Assembly (NCBI GenBank): GCA_002049455.2
Contig: KV919167.1
Coordinates: forward strand, 1 to 57,912
DNA length: 57,912 bases
Direction of reading: 5' to 3'
Source of the DNA: Porphyra umbilicalis
Lineage: Eukaryota > Rhodophyta > Bangiophyceae > Bangiales > Bangiaceae
Shown: piece by piece, positions 33,456 through 44,921 of the stretch
How positions within the stretch are numbered: position 1 is the first letter of the stretch
Layout: each line of letters starts with the position of its first letter
The notes under the pieces: model-generated
What the model saw: only the letters and a program-made list of their open reading frames with translations
Told to the model about the DNA's origin: nothing
The model's database searches: none
Position numbers and translations under genes: made by a program

Positions 33456-34952
33456 TCACACCCGAAACGGGTGACCGACGCCCGCCCCCGGAGTGAACGG
33501 GGGCGCCTCTGGGCGGACACCAAACATGGCGGCAAAGCCGCCGTCCACCGCCGGCGGGGACCACACGCCGCCGACCGGCGGTGGGAGCACCATGCCACCA
33601 ACGCAGCCGACCGGGGTGGCGGCTACCGACGCGGGCGCGACCGAAGTCACCTGCCGCCCGTCGCGCCCCGTTACGGGCGACGGGGCAACCGCACCCGCCT
33701 CCTCGTCGAGTGACAGCGAGTCGAGGTCGAGCGACGGCGGCAGCCGCGCGCCGGCACAGCCGCCCTCCCCATCATCATCACTGTCGGCCGACGTGACCGA
33801 CGAGCCACCGCTGGGCGACGCAACGCAGCCGCCAATTGCGGCTGCAGCAAGAGCGGTCGGCCGGGGGCCCGCCGCACGAGCGGCGGCAGCCTCCCACCCA
33901 ATGGGCGCCTTTGGGCGGTTGCCAGCCAGCGCCCGCCCGGGCGGCGGGTGGTCGACCACCCCGTACGCCGCGTGGCCAGCGCCGGCCGCTGGCGACGACG
34001 GGCCCCCCCCCGGCCCGCCGCTGGCGTCGCCCGCTACCAGCCCCGCCGCGAGGGCAGCCTCAGACAGCTGCCCGCGAACGCGGCCATTGAGGATGGCCAA
34101 GTCCCGCCGCTGCTGCTTCTTCAACTCGTCCCGCTCCTCGTCAACGGGCACAAGGAGCAGGCCGACGGCCTCGCGGGCCTTGCGCAGCGCCCGCGAGGCC
34201 GTCGCCTCGTCGCCCTCGGCCTCAATCACAATGTGCAGCGCCTCGGAGAGGTGCTCCCACCCAGGGCGCCCGCGCACGGCGGGCTCCCGTTCGGGGCGGA
34301 TGCTCCCCCGCCCGCGAATCATGATGCGGGTGGCGGTGGTGCGCTCCAGGGAGCGGAGGGAAGAACCGCGGGGGCCGAGGAGCTTGCCGATAAAGTTGAC
34401 GCGGGGGTGCGACGTGACGGGGATGAGGATTTTGGCGCGCTTGCGGACCAGCGCCGGCGCGGCGGAAGACGCGGGCGTGGCGACGCTCGCAGCAGCGTCC
34501 ATGCAGCCGGCCGACGGCGGCGGCGGGCCGCCGAGGCCGACGGGCCCAATGGTGGCGGCGACGCTGCCGCCGCTACCGACGCAAGCGCCCTCAACGGGGG
34601 AGCCCGGCGCCCCGTGCTGCGGCGTCAGCGGTGGCAGCGACGGCAACGGCCCGTACGCAGCCGCCGACGGGGAGGAAGTTGGGGAGTCAAACGGCGACAG
34701 TGAAGCGGTGGAGGAGCCCGACAATGCAGCGGTCGTCGACACGGGGGAGCCAACGGCCGTCGACGACGGGGAGCCGCCGGCGGGGACGCAGCCGGGCGAC
34801 GGCGGGGCCGGGAATTTGGTCAGCGCCACCGCGCGAGACAGCTCGGCGGCGACGAGCGCGCGCGTCAGGGGGAAGGCGCGGGCGGGCACCAGCGACGACA
34901 GGGCCGATGCTTCGGCGGCGAGTGCGGCAGCAATGCCAGCCATGGTATCCAT
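33456..34952 (-). CDS. STAR-family KH-domain RNA-binding protein (Quaking/Sam68-like)
   Basis: Predicted 498-residue RNA-binding protein; STAR proteins bind bipartite RNA motifs and control splicing or mRNA fate. Start is ATG at 34952 (MDTMAGIAAALAAE), preceded by a pyrimidine-rich leader; a second Met follows at codon 4. An extended KH domain spans about residues 170-285: KILIPVTSHPRVNFIGKLLG, PRGSSLRSLERTT, RIMIRGRGSI, then GRPGWEHLSEALHIVIEAEG. The GPRG loop (about 190) and the WEHL-LH- motif are diagnostic of STAR/Quaking-type KH domains. DELKKQQRRDLAILNGRVRG follows and matches the segment after the KH in Quaking and SF1. No zinc knuckle follows, which argues against SF1. A Qua1 dimerisation helix is not obvious; the N-terminal helix-like segment may substitute. 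The C-terminal 180 residues are disordered, with an acidic DSDDDGEGG stretch. Confidence 0.85.
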   Translation of the reverse strand: MDTMAGIAAALAAEASALSSLVPARAFPLTRALVAAELSRAVALTKFPAPPSPGCVPAGGSPSSTAVGSPVSTTAALSGSSTASLSPFDSPTSSPSAAAYGPLPSLPPLTPQHGAPGSPVEGACVGSGGSVAATIGPVGLGGPPPPSAGCMDAAASVATPASSAAPALVRKRAKILIPVTSHPRVNFIGKLLGPRGSSLRSLERTTATRIMIRGRGSIRPEREPAVRGRPGWEHLSEALHIVIEAEGDEATASRALRKAREAVGLLLVPVDEERDELKKQQRRDLAILNGRVRGQLSEAALAAGLVAGDASGGPGGGPSSPAAGAGHAAYGVVDHPPPGRALAGNRPKAPIGWEAAAARAAGPRPTALAAAAIGGCVASPSGGSSVTSADSDDDGEGGCAGARLPPSLDLDSLSLDEEAGAVAPSPVTGRDGRQVTSVAPASVAATPVGCVGGMVLPPPVGGVWSPPAVDGGFAAMFGVRPEAPPFTPGAGVGHPFRV

Positions 34953-37900
34953 GGTGGAGGGGGAGATGGGGGGGGAGGGTCGCGCCGGGGGAGAATGAAG
35001 GTACGGGTAGGTGGAGAGTTTCGGAGTGGGGAGTGTTGACGAGGAGTGGGGTGGAGTGAAGAAGCTCCAACCCGACGCCTCCCCTTCCTGCTCACAGGCC
35101 GGTGGGACGCAAGCGCTGTCGGGATCCCGGCTCGCTCTGCCTCCCGCCGGCACGCGGTCCCTCTTGTAGCGCCCTCCGCTCGGCGCTCCCCCCCGGCAGC
35201 GGCAGACAGTGGGTAGGCCGCCTGGCTCCCGCTTGCGCCGTCCGCCTGCCGGGCCCGCCCGTCGCCACGCCAGCGGCCGCCGCCCCTGCACGCGCTCGAC
35301 AGCGGGAATGGGGCGCAGGGGTCAGGCTGCAACCCGCACCCGCTCTGGGCCGTGCCGTGTCTACCCACGCGCACACACACATGCACACGGCGGCGGCGCG
35401 CGGCGGCAGCCGCCGCCGTCAGTGCGACAGGGTCGGAAATGGGCCACCCCCCGCAGGCCGCGAGGCGCCTGGCCTCCGCGCTCGCCGCCTCCCCCCCGCG
35501 ACCCGGTGGGGGCTCTGGTGCCGTGGCCACCGCCCGCCGCCGTACGGCGGGCGCGGCGTCACCCGGTCTGGGCGACTGCCGACCTCGGCGTGTCGACGCC
35601 CGCCGGGTGCGCGGGGGCTCGGCCACGACACGGCGCGATCAAGACACGACACCCCCCCACGTCGGGAGGAGGAGGCGGGGGGGGGGGGCGCGTGCGGGGT
35701 GAGCCCAACTACCAGGCTCTACAGCGGCGGCCATCACCCCCCTCCTCGGGGGTGGCCACCTCCCCCCCCCCTCGTAACGGGATGGCCTTGCACACCCCCG
35801 CGTACCGGATGATCGCTGGGGGGGGGGGGGATGAGGTGGGAGCAGGCCGGTTACCGCGCACCGGTTTGGCCCACTACCGCGCGCACGCGCGTCCGCGCTT
35901 GCGTCGGCCGACTTGCTCCCCGCGCTTGCGCGCGCCCGCCGCGGAGCGGGTGTGGCACGGCGCACGCGTGGTGGGGCAGGGTGGGGGGGGGGACGCATGG
36001 GCCGCGCCCACCCGCACCGTGCAGCCTCCGGGTGCTCATCAAGCTGCCGGTGGTGGCCACGCAACCGGCGGCCGAGCGGGCGGCCGGCCTGGCGGGTGCC
36101 GCATCGGGGCCCAGGCGCCACCAGTGAGCGCTGCGCAGGGGGGGGAGCCCCTCCAAGACGTGAGAGGCGACGACACGCGGTGGGCGTCCCCCCCCCCCCC
36201 ACTCTGGCAGCACCGCGTCGTCGGATCCGGGTGTCGTTGGGGGGTGGCGGTGGGGAACGCCAACTCCCCCAGGGGTGGAATTTGGGGGGGGGCCGGGCGC
36301 GGGGTCGGGCGGACAGCGCGCCCCGCTGTCGCCAATGGCGGGAGGCTGGAGTGGTGGCGGGGGGGGGGGCGTGGCCAGCCCCTCTACGCCGGGATTGAAG
36401 TGGGGCCGGCGCCCACCCATCGATGATACCTGCTGTACCTGCGGGGAAGGTCGGGGGAGGGGGGCGCTCGCCTCGCCGCCGCGCGACGGCCGGGGCGGCG
36501 GGTCAGGTTGCATGCGACGGATGCGGGGCCCCGGGGCCTGGCGTAGCAGAGGAAACGGGTGCGGCACGGGTGGCCAAGGGGACCGCCCGCCACGACGGCC
36601 GCACGGCGCGCACAACGGCGGTGACCGCGGCGGCGGCGGTGGCGGCAGCGGGGCTCAAATTGGACCTGGAGGGCGGGGGCCGGAGCGCCTGTAACCAGCG
36701 CGGACTTCGGGCCAGCTCGGCGGCCGCACAGCGCGTTGATGAAATCTCGTGTCAGGTTCCAAGGTATCTGCAACAAGGCCGAACCGTATTGCTGCTCGAC
36801 CCCTTTGCGTTCAGAGAGAGATCGAAAATGAGTACATAACTCCTCTTTGCCCAATCTTTAAGGAGAAGTTCACATCCTTCGAGACATATGTTGCGAGACT
36901 CGCCGCAATGATCCCTCGGAGGTCTCGGGGAAGAAGTGGAGCAAGACCCTGACGGAGGAAAGGATGTGACACCGGCCAGCATTGAGGATACATGCCAAAG
37001 ATGCATTGAAAGACACGGTCGCTTTATTGTTGCTCGGCGCGGGCACGGGTGGCAGAGCAGACACGAAATCGATAAGAAAGCCACGGTGTGCTACAGAGTC
37101 ACGCAGACATGTAGCTAACTGCACACAGCCGCAAACTCTGACAGAGCTACAGGCCACCGGACAACAGCAAGCTCACCATGTCAGCGACTCGCGGACACCA
37201 CGCATGCATGTGCGTATGACACAAGTTACTCGACTTCGATGTCAGCAACACCCATTGGTTTGCAAAGAAACAGAAGCCAAGCAAGAGGAAGCCATCGCAC
37301 ATATGCATGGTAAGGATACATGGGGGACGGGCGAGCGAACACGAAAAAGAAGTACGTGGTCAGTTCATCCAACCCATCCACCACCCACCCACCGCGCGCG
37401 TCACACTATCCACACTGCGCCAGTGTGGATCCCCACCCAATCGCCACCACCACTAGTCCAGCGACTGCAAACGTCGTCCGGCCCGTCGTAGAGTGACTCC
37501 CCCCCGCCCCCGTGCGAGCTGGAGAGAATGCGTGGGATGGAGGGGATGCAGATAAGAATACGACAGGAACGAGGGCGGTCGGCAGGAGGGTGGGCGGGGC
37601 GATCGAACAGAGGGTGGCCGGGGCTTCCGGCCAGGAGGGTGGGTGGGGCGGTCGACCAGAGGGTGGGCGGGGCGGTCCGCCAGGAGGGTGGGCCGAGCGG
37701 TCGGCCAGGAGAGCGAGCGGGGATGTTGGCAGCACTTGTGCACTTGGGCGGCAGCCAGGAGCGGGGCTGGGGGCAGCATGGCAGTCACCTGCACACATGC
37801 CGAGGGCGCGCATTGGCGCCGCCCAGCACTTCGAATTATTATTAATCGCCCCGCTATCCCCAAGCACAAGGCTTGACGTTTTCCAGCCCGCTGGTTGGCT

Positions 37901-39202
37901 GCCCGGTTGACCGGGGGCGCATCCTGGGTCCCCATTGGTAGCAGACTATCATGCCAACAGGTACTGAACAAAGTCTGGCTGACACAAGCTACGACGGTGA
38001 GGCGTCCGAGCAGAGGTCTCCATGTGCCCGCAAGAATGCATACTGTGTACGCCAAGTCTGCCTTGAACTGGGTGTGAAGGGTGCCGTTTGATCGCGCAAG
38101 GAGGACCTGCCCCATGACCCTGCCAGAGCTCTGCACGGCAATGCCAGCAGCCGTCCCACTCTAGCGACACCGTTTGCGCCCCCATCCTCCCCGACCCCCT
38201 CGGCATGTATGTGCAGCCCCCCTCGCCCCCCCCCCCCTGCCAGCAGGAGAAAGGAGTGGGAGAGGACAGGAAAGGAGGCAAGCACAAGTGTCCGTGGTTG
38301 GGCGGTGCCCGCAGCTATTGGGAGTAGACGAGTACGCACATGGGTAGGGGTGACCAGGTGGGTGGGGTAAGAAGGTCTCTGGGGGTGTCAGAAAGCCTTC
38401 TCAGACAGAGCCTTTTAGAGATCGACACAGCGACATTTGCGAGGATGGTGTCACGAGGTTTGCATGGAAAAACATTTCTCTCACGACCTCTCACGGTTCG
38501 CATATATTTTAAGTTCTCCGTGACCCAATTTGACAACGTGCTGTGCGGCGGCGCTTCCGTGTCTGGCCAGCGTCCGCTGCCAAGAAGCGGCGCGACGGGG
38601 CGGTTTGCTTGGCCGCCGATCCGCGCGGGTGGCCCATGCAGGTGCGCGAGCGCCAAGACAAGGGCAGGGGCCCGGTGGTGGCGGGAGGGCGGCGGTGGGG
38701 GTCTGGCCCCCCCCCCCACACCCGACCGCCGTGCGAATTAGAGTGCGTCCGCAACAGCGGGGCCGGCCGCGCGGCTCGGTGGAGGCACGCCTGCGAGAAC
38801 CCGGCTGGCCCGCGTTGCAGACACCCGCCCCACGGCGTGCACCTGCGCTATCCGCGCGTCGGCGGGAGATTGGGCCGTGCTTCTGTAGAGTGCGCCTGTC
38901 CCGGTTCCCGCCATGGGGAGTGGGGGGGGGGTGGGGCCTCCCACATTTCCCTCCACGGTGGTCTGTCAGCCGCTGTCCGGGCCACAGCGTGGCCAGCGCC
39001 AAGAGAAAGCCGACGCCTGCGGGGAGTAACCGGCAGCCATCATGATGACGCCGTGGGACTCGAGCCGGGGGAAGCTGCCACCGCCGCGGGCCCATCTGCG
39101 ACGGGGGCGGCGAGCGGATGATCGCCGTCGCAGTCAGCCGGTTTGGGATTCAAAATTGATTTGATGTCTTACCCGTTTTGGTCGACTTCATTGTTAGCGA
39201 AG
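34953..39202. other. Gene-poor spacer, GC-rich then balanced
   Basis: 34953-36680 is GC-rich, with many G- and C-runs and only shadow frames. From 36700 the base composition becomes balanced. I recognise no gene. The 24-bp minisatellite at 37577 is the only structured part. Short frames near 38315-38719 and 38530-39121 have no domain. Confidence 0.45.
37577..37722. repeat. Minisatellite of 24-25 bp, six units
   Basis: Six imperfect units of 24 or 25 bp related to GGTCGACCAGAGGGTGGGCG. Two unit variants (CCAGAGGG and CCAGGAGGG) alternate, which suggests growth by two-unit steps. Confidence 0.8.
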
Positions 39203-39954
39203 CTTCTAGTAGGGATCCATTCGTGTTCTCAACGCTCAGGCAGCCACGTTGCTTAGAATGGATGGCTCTAGTCGATTTGATGGTCACCCTGTAGGCCATT
39301 TTATTGGATGGTCCCATCTGCACGCCCAATCAAGAATATCCACGTTTCAGCATTCGATGCCTCACGATCGTTCTGGTCCAGATGGATTACACACGCAAGC
39401 GATTACAGATCCCGCCAAAAGCGTTTACAGATGCCTTCGGAGAACCCCCACTGTACAGTATACACTCCACTCCAAGGCCCAGAAATGGTCAGCAGCGCGC
39501 CTGCACTGCCTCTCCGCTCTCTTCCGTCGTTTCGCCATCTTGTCATCTGGCCCCTCCGTCGGGCCTTTCACACCACCACTCCATCGTCGTCACCGCACCG
39601 CCATGCTCTCTCTTTGACGCGCGCGCCGCATCCGCTCCTTCTTCGGGCCCGCGCTCCGCATCCGCCCCTTTTTTTGCCCCCCCCCTCCCCCTTTCTCTTG
39701 CCGCATCTGCCCCATTCTTTGCCCCCCTCCCTCCCCCCATCCGCACGCCATGCAAGTCGCGCTGTACTGACGTTCGTTTTTTTCCTCCATGTGTTTCACG
39801 TCCTTCCCCGTTCCCCCCCCCGGCCCCTGCCAGAGTTTTTACTCATCTCTTGTTCATTTCTTGAGGCATCTGGCGGCCTCCGCTGTCGACCTCCCCCTGC
39901 GTGTGGCGGCGCGCCGGGTGCTGTGTTTATTTGCTTTGCTGACCATTGTTTTAA
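39203..39954. repeat. Left part of segmental duplication, copy 1
   Basis: About 750 bp starting CTTCTAGTAGGGATCC and ending ACCATTGTTTTA. It recurs at 52366-53128 with few differences. The two copies then diverge abruptly: copy 1 continues into unrelated sequence, copy 2 into an inverted-repeat element. No gene recognised inside; open frames are Pro/Ser-rich. Confidence 0.9.
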
Positions 39955-41139
39955 ACTGAGAACCATACGACAAAGATGAAGATATCAAATGGGGACCGAC
40001 AATGGGGACGCGACAACTGGAGAAGAGAAAAAGACACAGCGACAACTGGGTAAGAAAAAAGGGTCCCAACGCCATGGTGGTCACAAGAGCTAAGGGACAG
40101 GACGACTAGCAGCCATTACAGTGACGAAGCTCGGAATTCTATGACAGCATCGAAAAGACATTCTCCCTCAATGTGTTGCTGATCCCCCAATTTTGTCCTC
40201 ATCGGCCAAGACTGGGACTGCTTTGTAAAACAGGCCAACCATTGGTCTAGAACAGCATCAAACAGCTGCTGAGTGCGTATCTTCGACGCGCCATTGGCTC
40301 TCCAACCGCCAGGTTCGTGCAGAATCGAGATTCTCCGTTTTCTTGGGATATTCTTCCGTTCTCAGTCGTCTCATGTGGTAAAGTAGCCCAGAGCAGTGAG
40401 TACTCGAGAGTTTCTTCAGGATTCTCAAATATTCTCAGAAGGATGAGTGCGCCGATCGTGCGTTTGCGGGCCGTACGGGCACATTCTGTACAGATGGGAC
40501 CCAACATGCACTGCTGTTGCTCCTCTTGGCCAATCACAAACGTCCCTGCATTCCAGCTTGTGGGGGGTGGCGCTCCGGCCGTGGTGCGGACACTGTCCAG
40601 CCCAGGCCCAGTCTACACGGCGAGCGACGTGAACGTGATTCGGCACCAATATGAACATAAGTCCGCCAAAAAACACGTGATGTGGCGCCGTCTTTCTTCA
40701 CGACACGCACGAACACACTGTGCCAGAAGTTTATGGTCAGATCTGGCAGATCGTATCGTGGTGACAACGACGCAGCGAGAGCTACGCGGCTGCACCGAGC
40801 AGGCGTCTCTCGAGAACTGACGGGTCTCCCATCTCTTGATCCGAGTGGTGCCGTCGTGAGGAGCCTTCTCGTCCAATCATTCCTGCGAAAGCCAAAAGAC
40901 GCAACTGACACATTCCTTTCCAAACACGTTCACGTGCGCGAGATATTAAAAAAAATCTCGCGCACGTGAACGTGTTCGGCTTGATTGCGCCGAATGAGCC
41001 TGTTTCGGCTCGTAAGTCCTTTGTGTGCGGGATCGCACGGTCGGCCGGATTGGGTCTAAAAGTATTAGCGTGATTGGGGTGTGATTGGAACGAAGCGCTC
41101 CCATTGGCTAGCACGTGTCTGAGCACGCCGTACACGCGC
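39955..41139. other. Sequence unique to copy 1, left of the Mutator-like element
   Basis: Balanced composition, absent from copy 2 of the duplication. A 167-codon frame (40317-40820, +) has no recognisable domain. It contains the 22-bp-arm hairpin at 40923. Confidence 0.45.
40923..40976. repeat. Perfect 22-bp inverted repeat with A-rich loop
   Basis: Arms at 40923-40944 and 40955-40976 (AACACGTTCACGTGCGCGAG plus AT) are perfect complements around a 10-nt loop ATTAAAAAAA. Each arm contains CACGTG. It could be a hairpin RNA, a cruciform, or the joined ends of a lost element. Confidence 0.85.
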
Positions 41140-41819
41140 CGTGTAGACTGAGGTAGGAAATGCGCCGTGCAGCTTTCACATGACATTCGCGTGAATATGC
41201 GATGTGAAAACGCGGGGGGGGGGGGGGGGGCGCGCGCGCTCCGCGCGCGCTCCGCGCGTCTCGGGGGGGGGCCGGATGCGCTCGTCGATTGACGAGATCA
41301 AAAGTGAGATTCCATCAACTTCGGGCGCATCCTCGACATCGGTGCCAGCAATCAGGACCGATTGGGGCCACCCAGAACTGGGGCCCGACCACAAAGATCT
41401 CCGGATCGGGGTGGCGAATCGGTCCCCACTGTCGTCGAGGACAGCACGGCGACACAGGACCCGACGGATCGGTCCCCCCGCCGCCGTACCGAATCCGCCG
41501 CCACGATGTGCGCGTGGACGCTGATGCCGTCGCGGTTGACGCCATCGTCGTCGCGCCCGCCACCATGGCGCCGCTTTTACCAGGCGTGCGTCTCCTTCGG
41601 GCGGACCGGCATCGGGCACCCGTACGTGCGGTTCCCGTGCACCCGGCTTGGAGCACCGCTATGCTTTGCCCAACCTGACATGCCAGTCCTCCGGCAGCGT
41701 ATTGGTGTTGCTCTATATGTGGACAGCTTGACCGCGGCCGACGCCTGCGCCCGCCTCCCTGTTTCTTCGTTGGCCGATGTAGCTGCAGAGGACTAGGGGA
41801 GGCACAAGCTAGCGCGGGT

Positions 41820-42970
41820 AGCGGGCGTGGGTGGCTGCAGTGTGGGTGACTGGAGAGTGGCGCGCCTGCACGATCACATCGTAGTCAATACCTTCTTTTG
41901 CTCTCTCTCAGCTCCATTCTGTCTGACCCTACTTGTCCACTGAAGCATGAGTGCGGTCCGCTCGTACGCAAACAACGAAGACACTTCAGTACAGCGGGCT
42001 GGTGTACCGAGTGTGCTGCTACATGTACCCCTTCAGGCGCCAATGCTCAGGCGGCAGGTGGACAGCTTGCATGCCACTCTGGGTGAGGCCGGCACAGCGA
42101 CCGCCGGGGCGCACGCCGATTCTATGCGTAGACAGTACAAACGAAACAGCAACAGTCGGGCGGCTTCTGGGTCACCCCCGACAGGGAGGCGGGACGGGTG
42201 GGAGCTCGGCCACTGGTGGCAGGCCAATTCAGCGTGCGGCGCTCTTTCCATCTCTTCCAGCTCTGCTGCTGGTGGGGCCATGCGCGTATCGCGGTCGACC
42301 GTGGGACCCCACTTTGGAAACCGAGGCGACAGGTGACCAGGCAGATGGCGTTTGGGTTCTACTGGGAGCCATCAGCAGATACCATTCCGCAGGTGACCGA
42401 CTGCTCCTCAACGAGGGACTATCCCGACGTGGCTGGGTCTCCCAGAATCCTGTGACCGCTCACGGCCCAGCACCACGCTGGCTGCTTGACCAGTCTATCT
42501 CTCGGATGGGGGACAGTGAGTATGTTCGCGGATTGCCGAGTGACGTGCTCCCCGGTAATCGCCCACCGACGCCCCCACTGTGTACTGGGGAGACATGAGC
42601 TGGTATGGGTAAAAGGCGTGGGTGACTGGAGTGCGGCTCGTGGGCATCATCGCTGTGTAACCAGAACCTACTTTCGCTTTCTCTCTCTTCCAGTCTTTCT
42701 GACCATGCGTGTCTGCTGCCGTTTGCTGGAGGTCCGCTCTTACGTAAACAGCCAAGGTACTGTTTCTGTTCTTCTGTATGCTTGGGGCTGCGGGTGCGGC
42801 CAGGGCAGCGGTCGGTGGGGCCGGCTACGGGACTGTGCGCAGCAACCGAAACGAATGCAGCGTCAGTCGGGCAGCTGCTGAGTCAGCTCCGACAGCGGGG
42901 CTGGATGGGTAAGAACGCGGCCACTGGTGACAGACCAGTGCGGCTGCGAGGCTGTTGCCGGCTGGTGGAG
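41820..42970. repeat. Diverged tandem duplication inside the Mutator-like element
   Basis: Segments near 41826-42290 and 42610-42970 share ordered landmarks: GTGACTGGAG, TTCTTTC-like pyrimidine tract, GGTCCGCTC-TACG-AAAC, GAAAC-CAGTCGGGC and GCGGCCACTGGTG-CAG. Identity is patchy, so the duplication is old. Confidence 0.5.
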
Positions 42971-43070
42971 CCAGCAGCTGCTGGCTCCACCATGGCGTCC
43001 TGCTGGCGACTGGTCCTCTTGCCAGCCACTGCAGTTGCTAGCAAGAGGACCAGTCGCCAGCAGGACGCCA
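42964..43070. repeat. Two adjacent perfect hairpins
   Basis: 42964-42991 is a perfect 28-bp palindrome (GGTGGAGCCAGCAG and its complement, no spacer). Next to it, arms 42993-43022 and 43041-43070 are perfect 30-bp inverted repeats around an 18-nt loop. Confidence 0.9.
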
Positions 43071-43723
43071 CCTCGGTCAGAGGTGGGAAGCAAACAGGAA
43101 TGAGGAGCATGCCCTTCCGTAGGGCCTGGAATCGGCTGCTGAGGAGCCTGCATCGCCGGCATTGACCTACGCACAGGGGTAAAACCCTGGCCCACAAACC
43201 CGTAACCCTGACCCATCTGGATCAGACACAGGTGATCGAAAAAATAAAATGGACCCCTTGTGAATCATTTTCGATCCACACAAGCATATTACACATCAGT
43301 GAGCCTCTCCAGGGCCCTTCCAGAGGCTTAAAAATATCTACCAGTAGGCACTGCGCCCCGTCCATGGAACAGACTTGAGATTGTCCTGCAATTTCAGCCG
43401 AACAAGGCAATGAGAGTGAATTAACAGTTTTTTGATAAGTTGCTAAAACGGGCGGCGTTCTAGTGCTTGCCGCCTGATGCGACGCGCGGGGCAGGTCGAC
43501 CACCGTGTCAGACCCAGTCGGCACTTGGAAACCTCGGAATCGCCTGATCTTGGAACGAAGTGGACGGATTCAAAGTATTCTCTGAGAGAAGAAAAAGTCG
43601 AGCCCGATTTGATGTATCAAAATATTTTTACGACAGCAAGCGGAACGTGTTTCTGTTTCGTCGGTGGATCTGTCCGTTGATTTGCGTACAGTTGCGGATG
43701 ACGCTTGGCAGCACTGTAATCCC

Positions 43724-44278
43724 GGCGCGCCAGGGGCCCCCAGCAACCCCGTGCACGGCCCCCGAGATTCGCCAGCGCCCACCCCCGCCAGAGGTACCGT
43801 GCAGGGGGTGCCCCAAAGGGGCCACAAAGCGCGCACAAACATTTCAGCCTGCTGATTGGCCAGGTGGCGGAAACGAAGGCGGCATCCTGGCCGCATGAAA
43901 TTTCTACCGGCGCGCCAGGGGCCCCCAGCGACCCCGTGCACGGCCCCCGAGATTCGCCAGCGCCCACCCCCGCCAGAGGTACCGTGCAGGGGGTGCCCCA
44001 AAGGGGCCACAAAGCGCGCACAAACATTTCAGCCTGCTGATTGGCCAGGTGGCGGAAACGAAGGCGGCATCCTGGCCGCATGAAATTTCTACCGGCGCGC
44101 CAGGGGCCCCCAGCGACCCCGTGCACGGCCCTCGAGATACGCCAGCGCCCCCCCCCGCCAGAGGTACCGTGCAGGGGGTGCCCCAAAGGGGCCACAAAGC
44201 GCGCACAAACATGTCAGTCTGCTGATTGGCCAGGTGGCGGAAACGAAGGTGTCATCCTGGCCAATGAAACAGGCGCCA
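43724..44278. repeat. 185-bp satellite, three units
   Basis: Units start at 43724, 43909 and 44094, each at GGCGCGCCAGGGGCCCCCAG, spaced exactly 185 bp. Units 1 and 2 are nearly identical and unit 3 diverges at its end. As 185 is not a multiple of three, the Gly-rich frames read across it shift in every unit and are not genes. Confidence 0.9.
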
Positions 44279-44921
44279 GTCCGTAGGTGGTTCCCTGGTC
44301 GCTTTGTTGACCGCATGTGCTGATACTATCTCGCCACTGTGGGGGCGCCCAGGGGTCCTGGAGGCCTGTATCTCGCCAGACAGGGCTGCTGAGGGCCGCA
44401 GACACAACGGTATCTCATTTTGCTGTCGATCTGGGAGCCCCTTTTTTGGGTGCTCCAGGGCGCTGACATGTGTCGTCGGCCCCAGACACGACGACTGATC
44501 AGGACAGGCTTTGGTGTCTGTGGCCCCGCTCGGGCCTTTCCTCGTCGCTGATGTCTGACGGCCCTGTTCATGTCTGGCACGTATCCGGTTCTGTACACCC
44601 TCTCAAGGGTCGTGCAGGCGGGCCGGTCAGGTCGGCAGCTCAGCGCTCGAGCTCGGCAGGCAGTGAGGTGATTGGCCGGTTTGCTTTCACACAGCAAGTT
44701 CACGCGAATATGATGTGAAAGCTGCAGCGTCCGTTTCCTTCACGTGTAGACTGGGCCTCACTCCCACCTCCGCCGTGACCAGTGCTTTGCTTGACAGGCG
44801 GTGAGTGTTTTCCGTATGTCCGACACGAAACAGCAGAGCACGACAGGCCGAGAAAATGAATGCAGACTGTCACCTCTGAAACGGAGAGCAAGTCCCACGA
44901 CCTAAGCATATGTGTGCAGCA

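Larger units (their letters stand above)
41151..44742. mobile_element. Mutator-like DNA element, 3.6 kb, non-autonomous or decayed
   Basis: Flanked by an exact 11-bp direct repeat CGTGTAGACTG (41140-41150 and 44743-44753), a target-site duplication size typical of Mutator-like elements. The ends are inverted repeats. From 41168 and 44726 inward, TGCAGCTTTCACAT then ATTCGCGTGAA then TGTGAAA match at about 36 of 42 positions; weaker similarity continues outward to the direct repeats. The interior holds a G-run with a GCGCGCTCC repeat (41213-41265), a 144-codon frame (41362-41796, +) without a known domain, diverged duplicated segments, a palindrome pair and a 185-bp satellite. No transposase (DDE domain, MuDR zinc finger) is visible, so it would depend on one supplied elsewhere. 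The whole element is absent from copy 2 of the surrounding duplication. Confidence 0.65.

Noticed and set aside
33456..34952. Identification of the KH protein as SF1/branch-point-binding protein
   Set aside because: The WEHL-LH motif fits Quaking/Sam68 better and no zinc knuckle follows the KH domain.
43570..44212. Overlapping Gly-rich minus-strand frames (GTSGGGGRWRISGAVHG type)
   Set aside because: Same 185-bp satellite read in three frames; the period is not a multiple of three.
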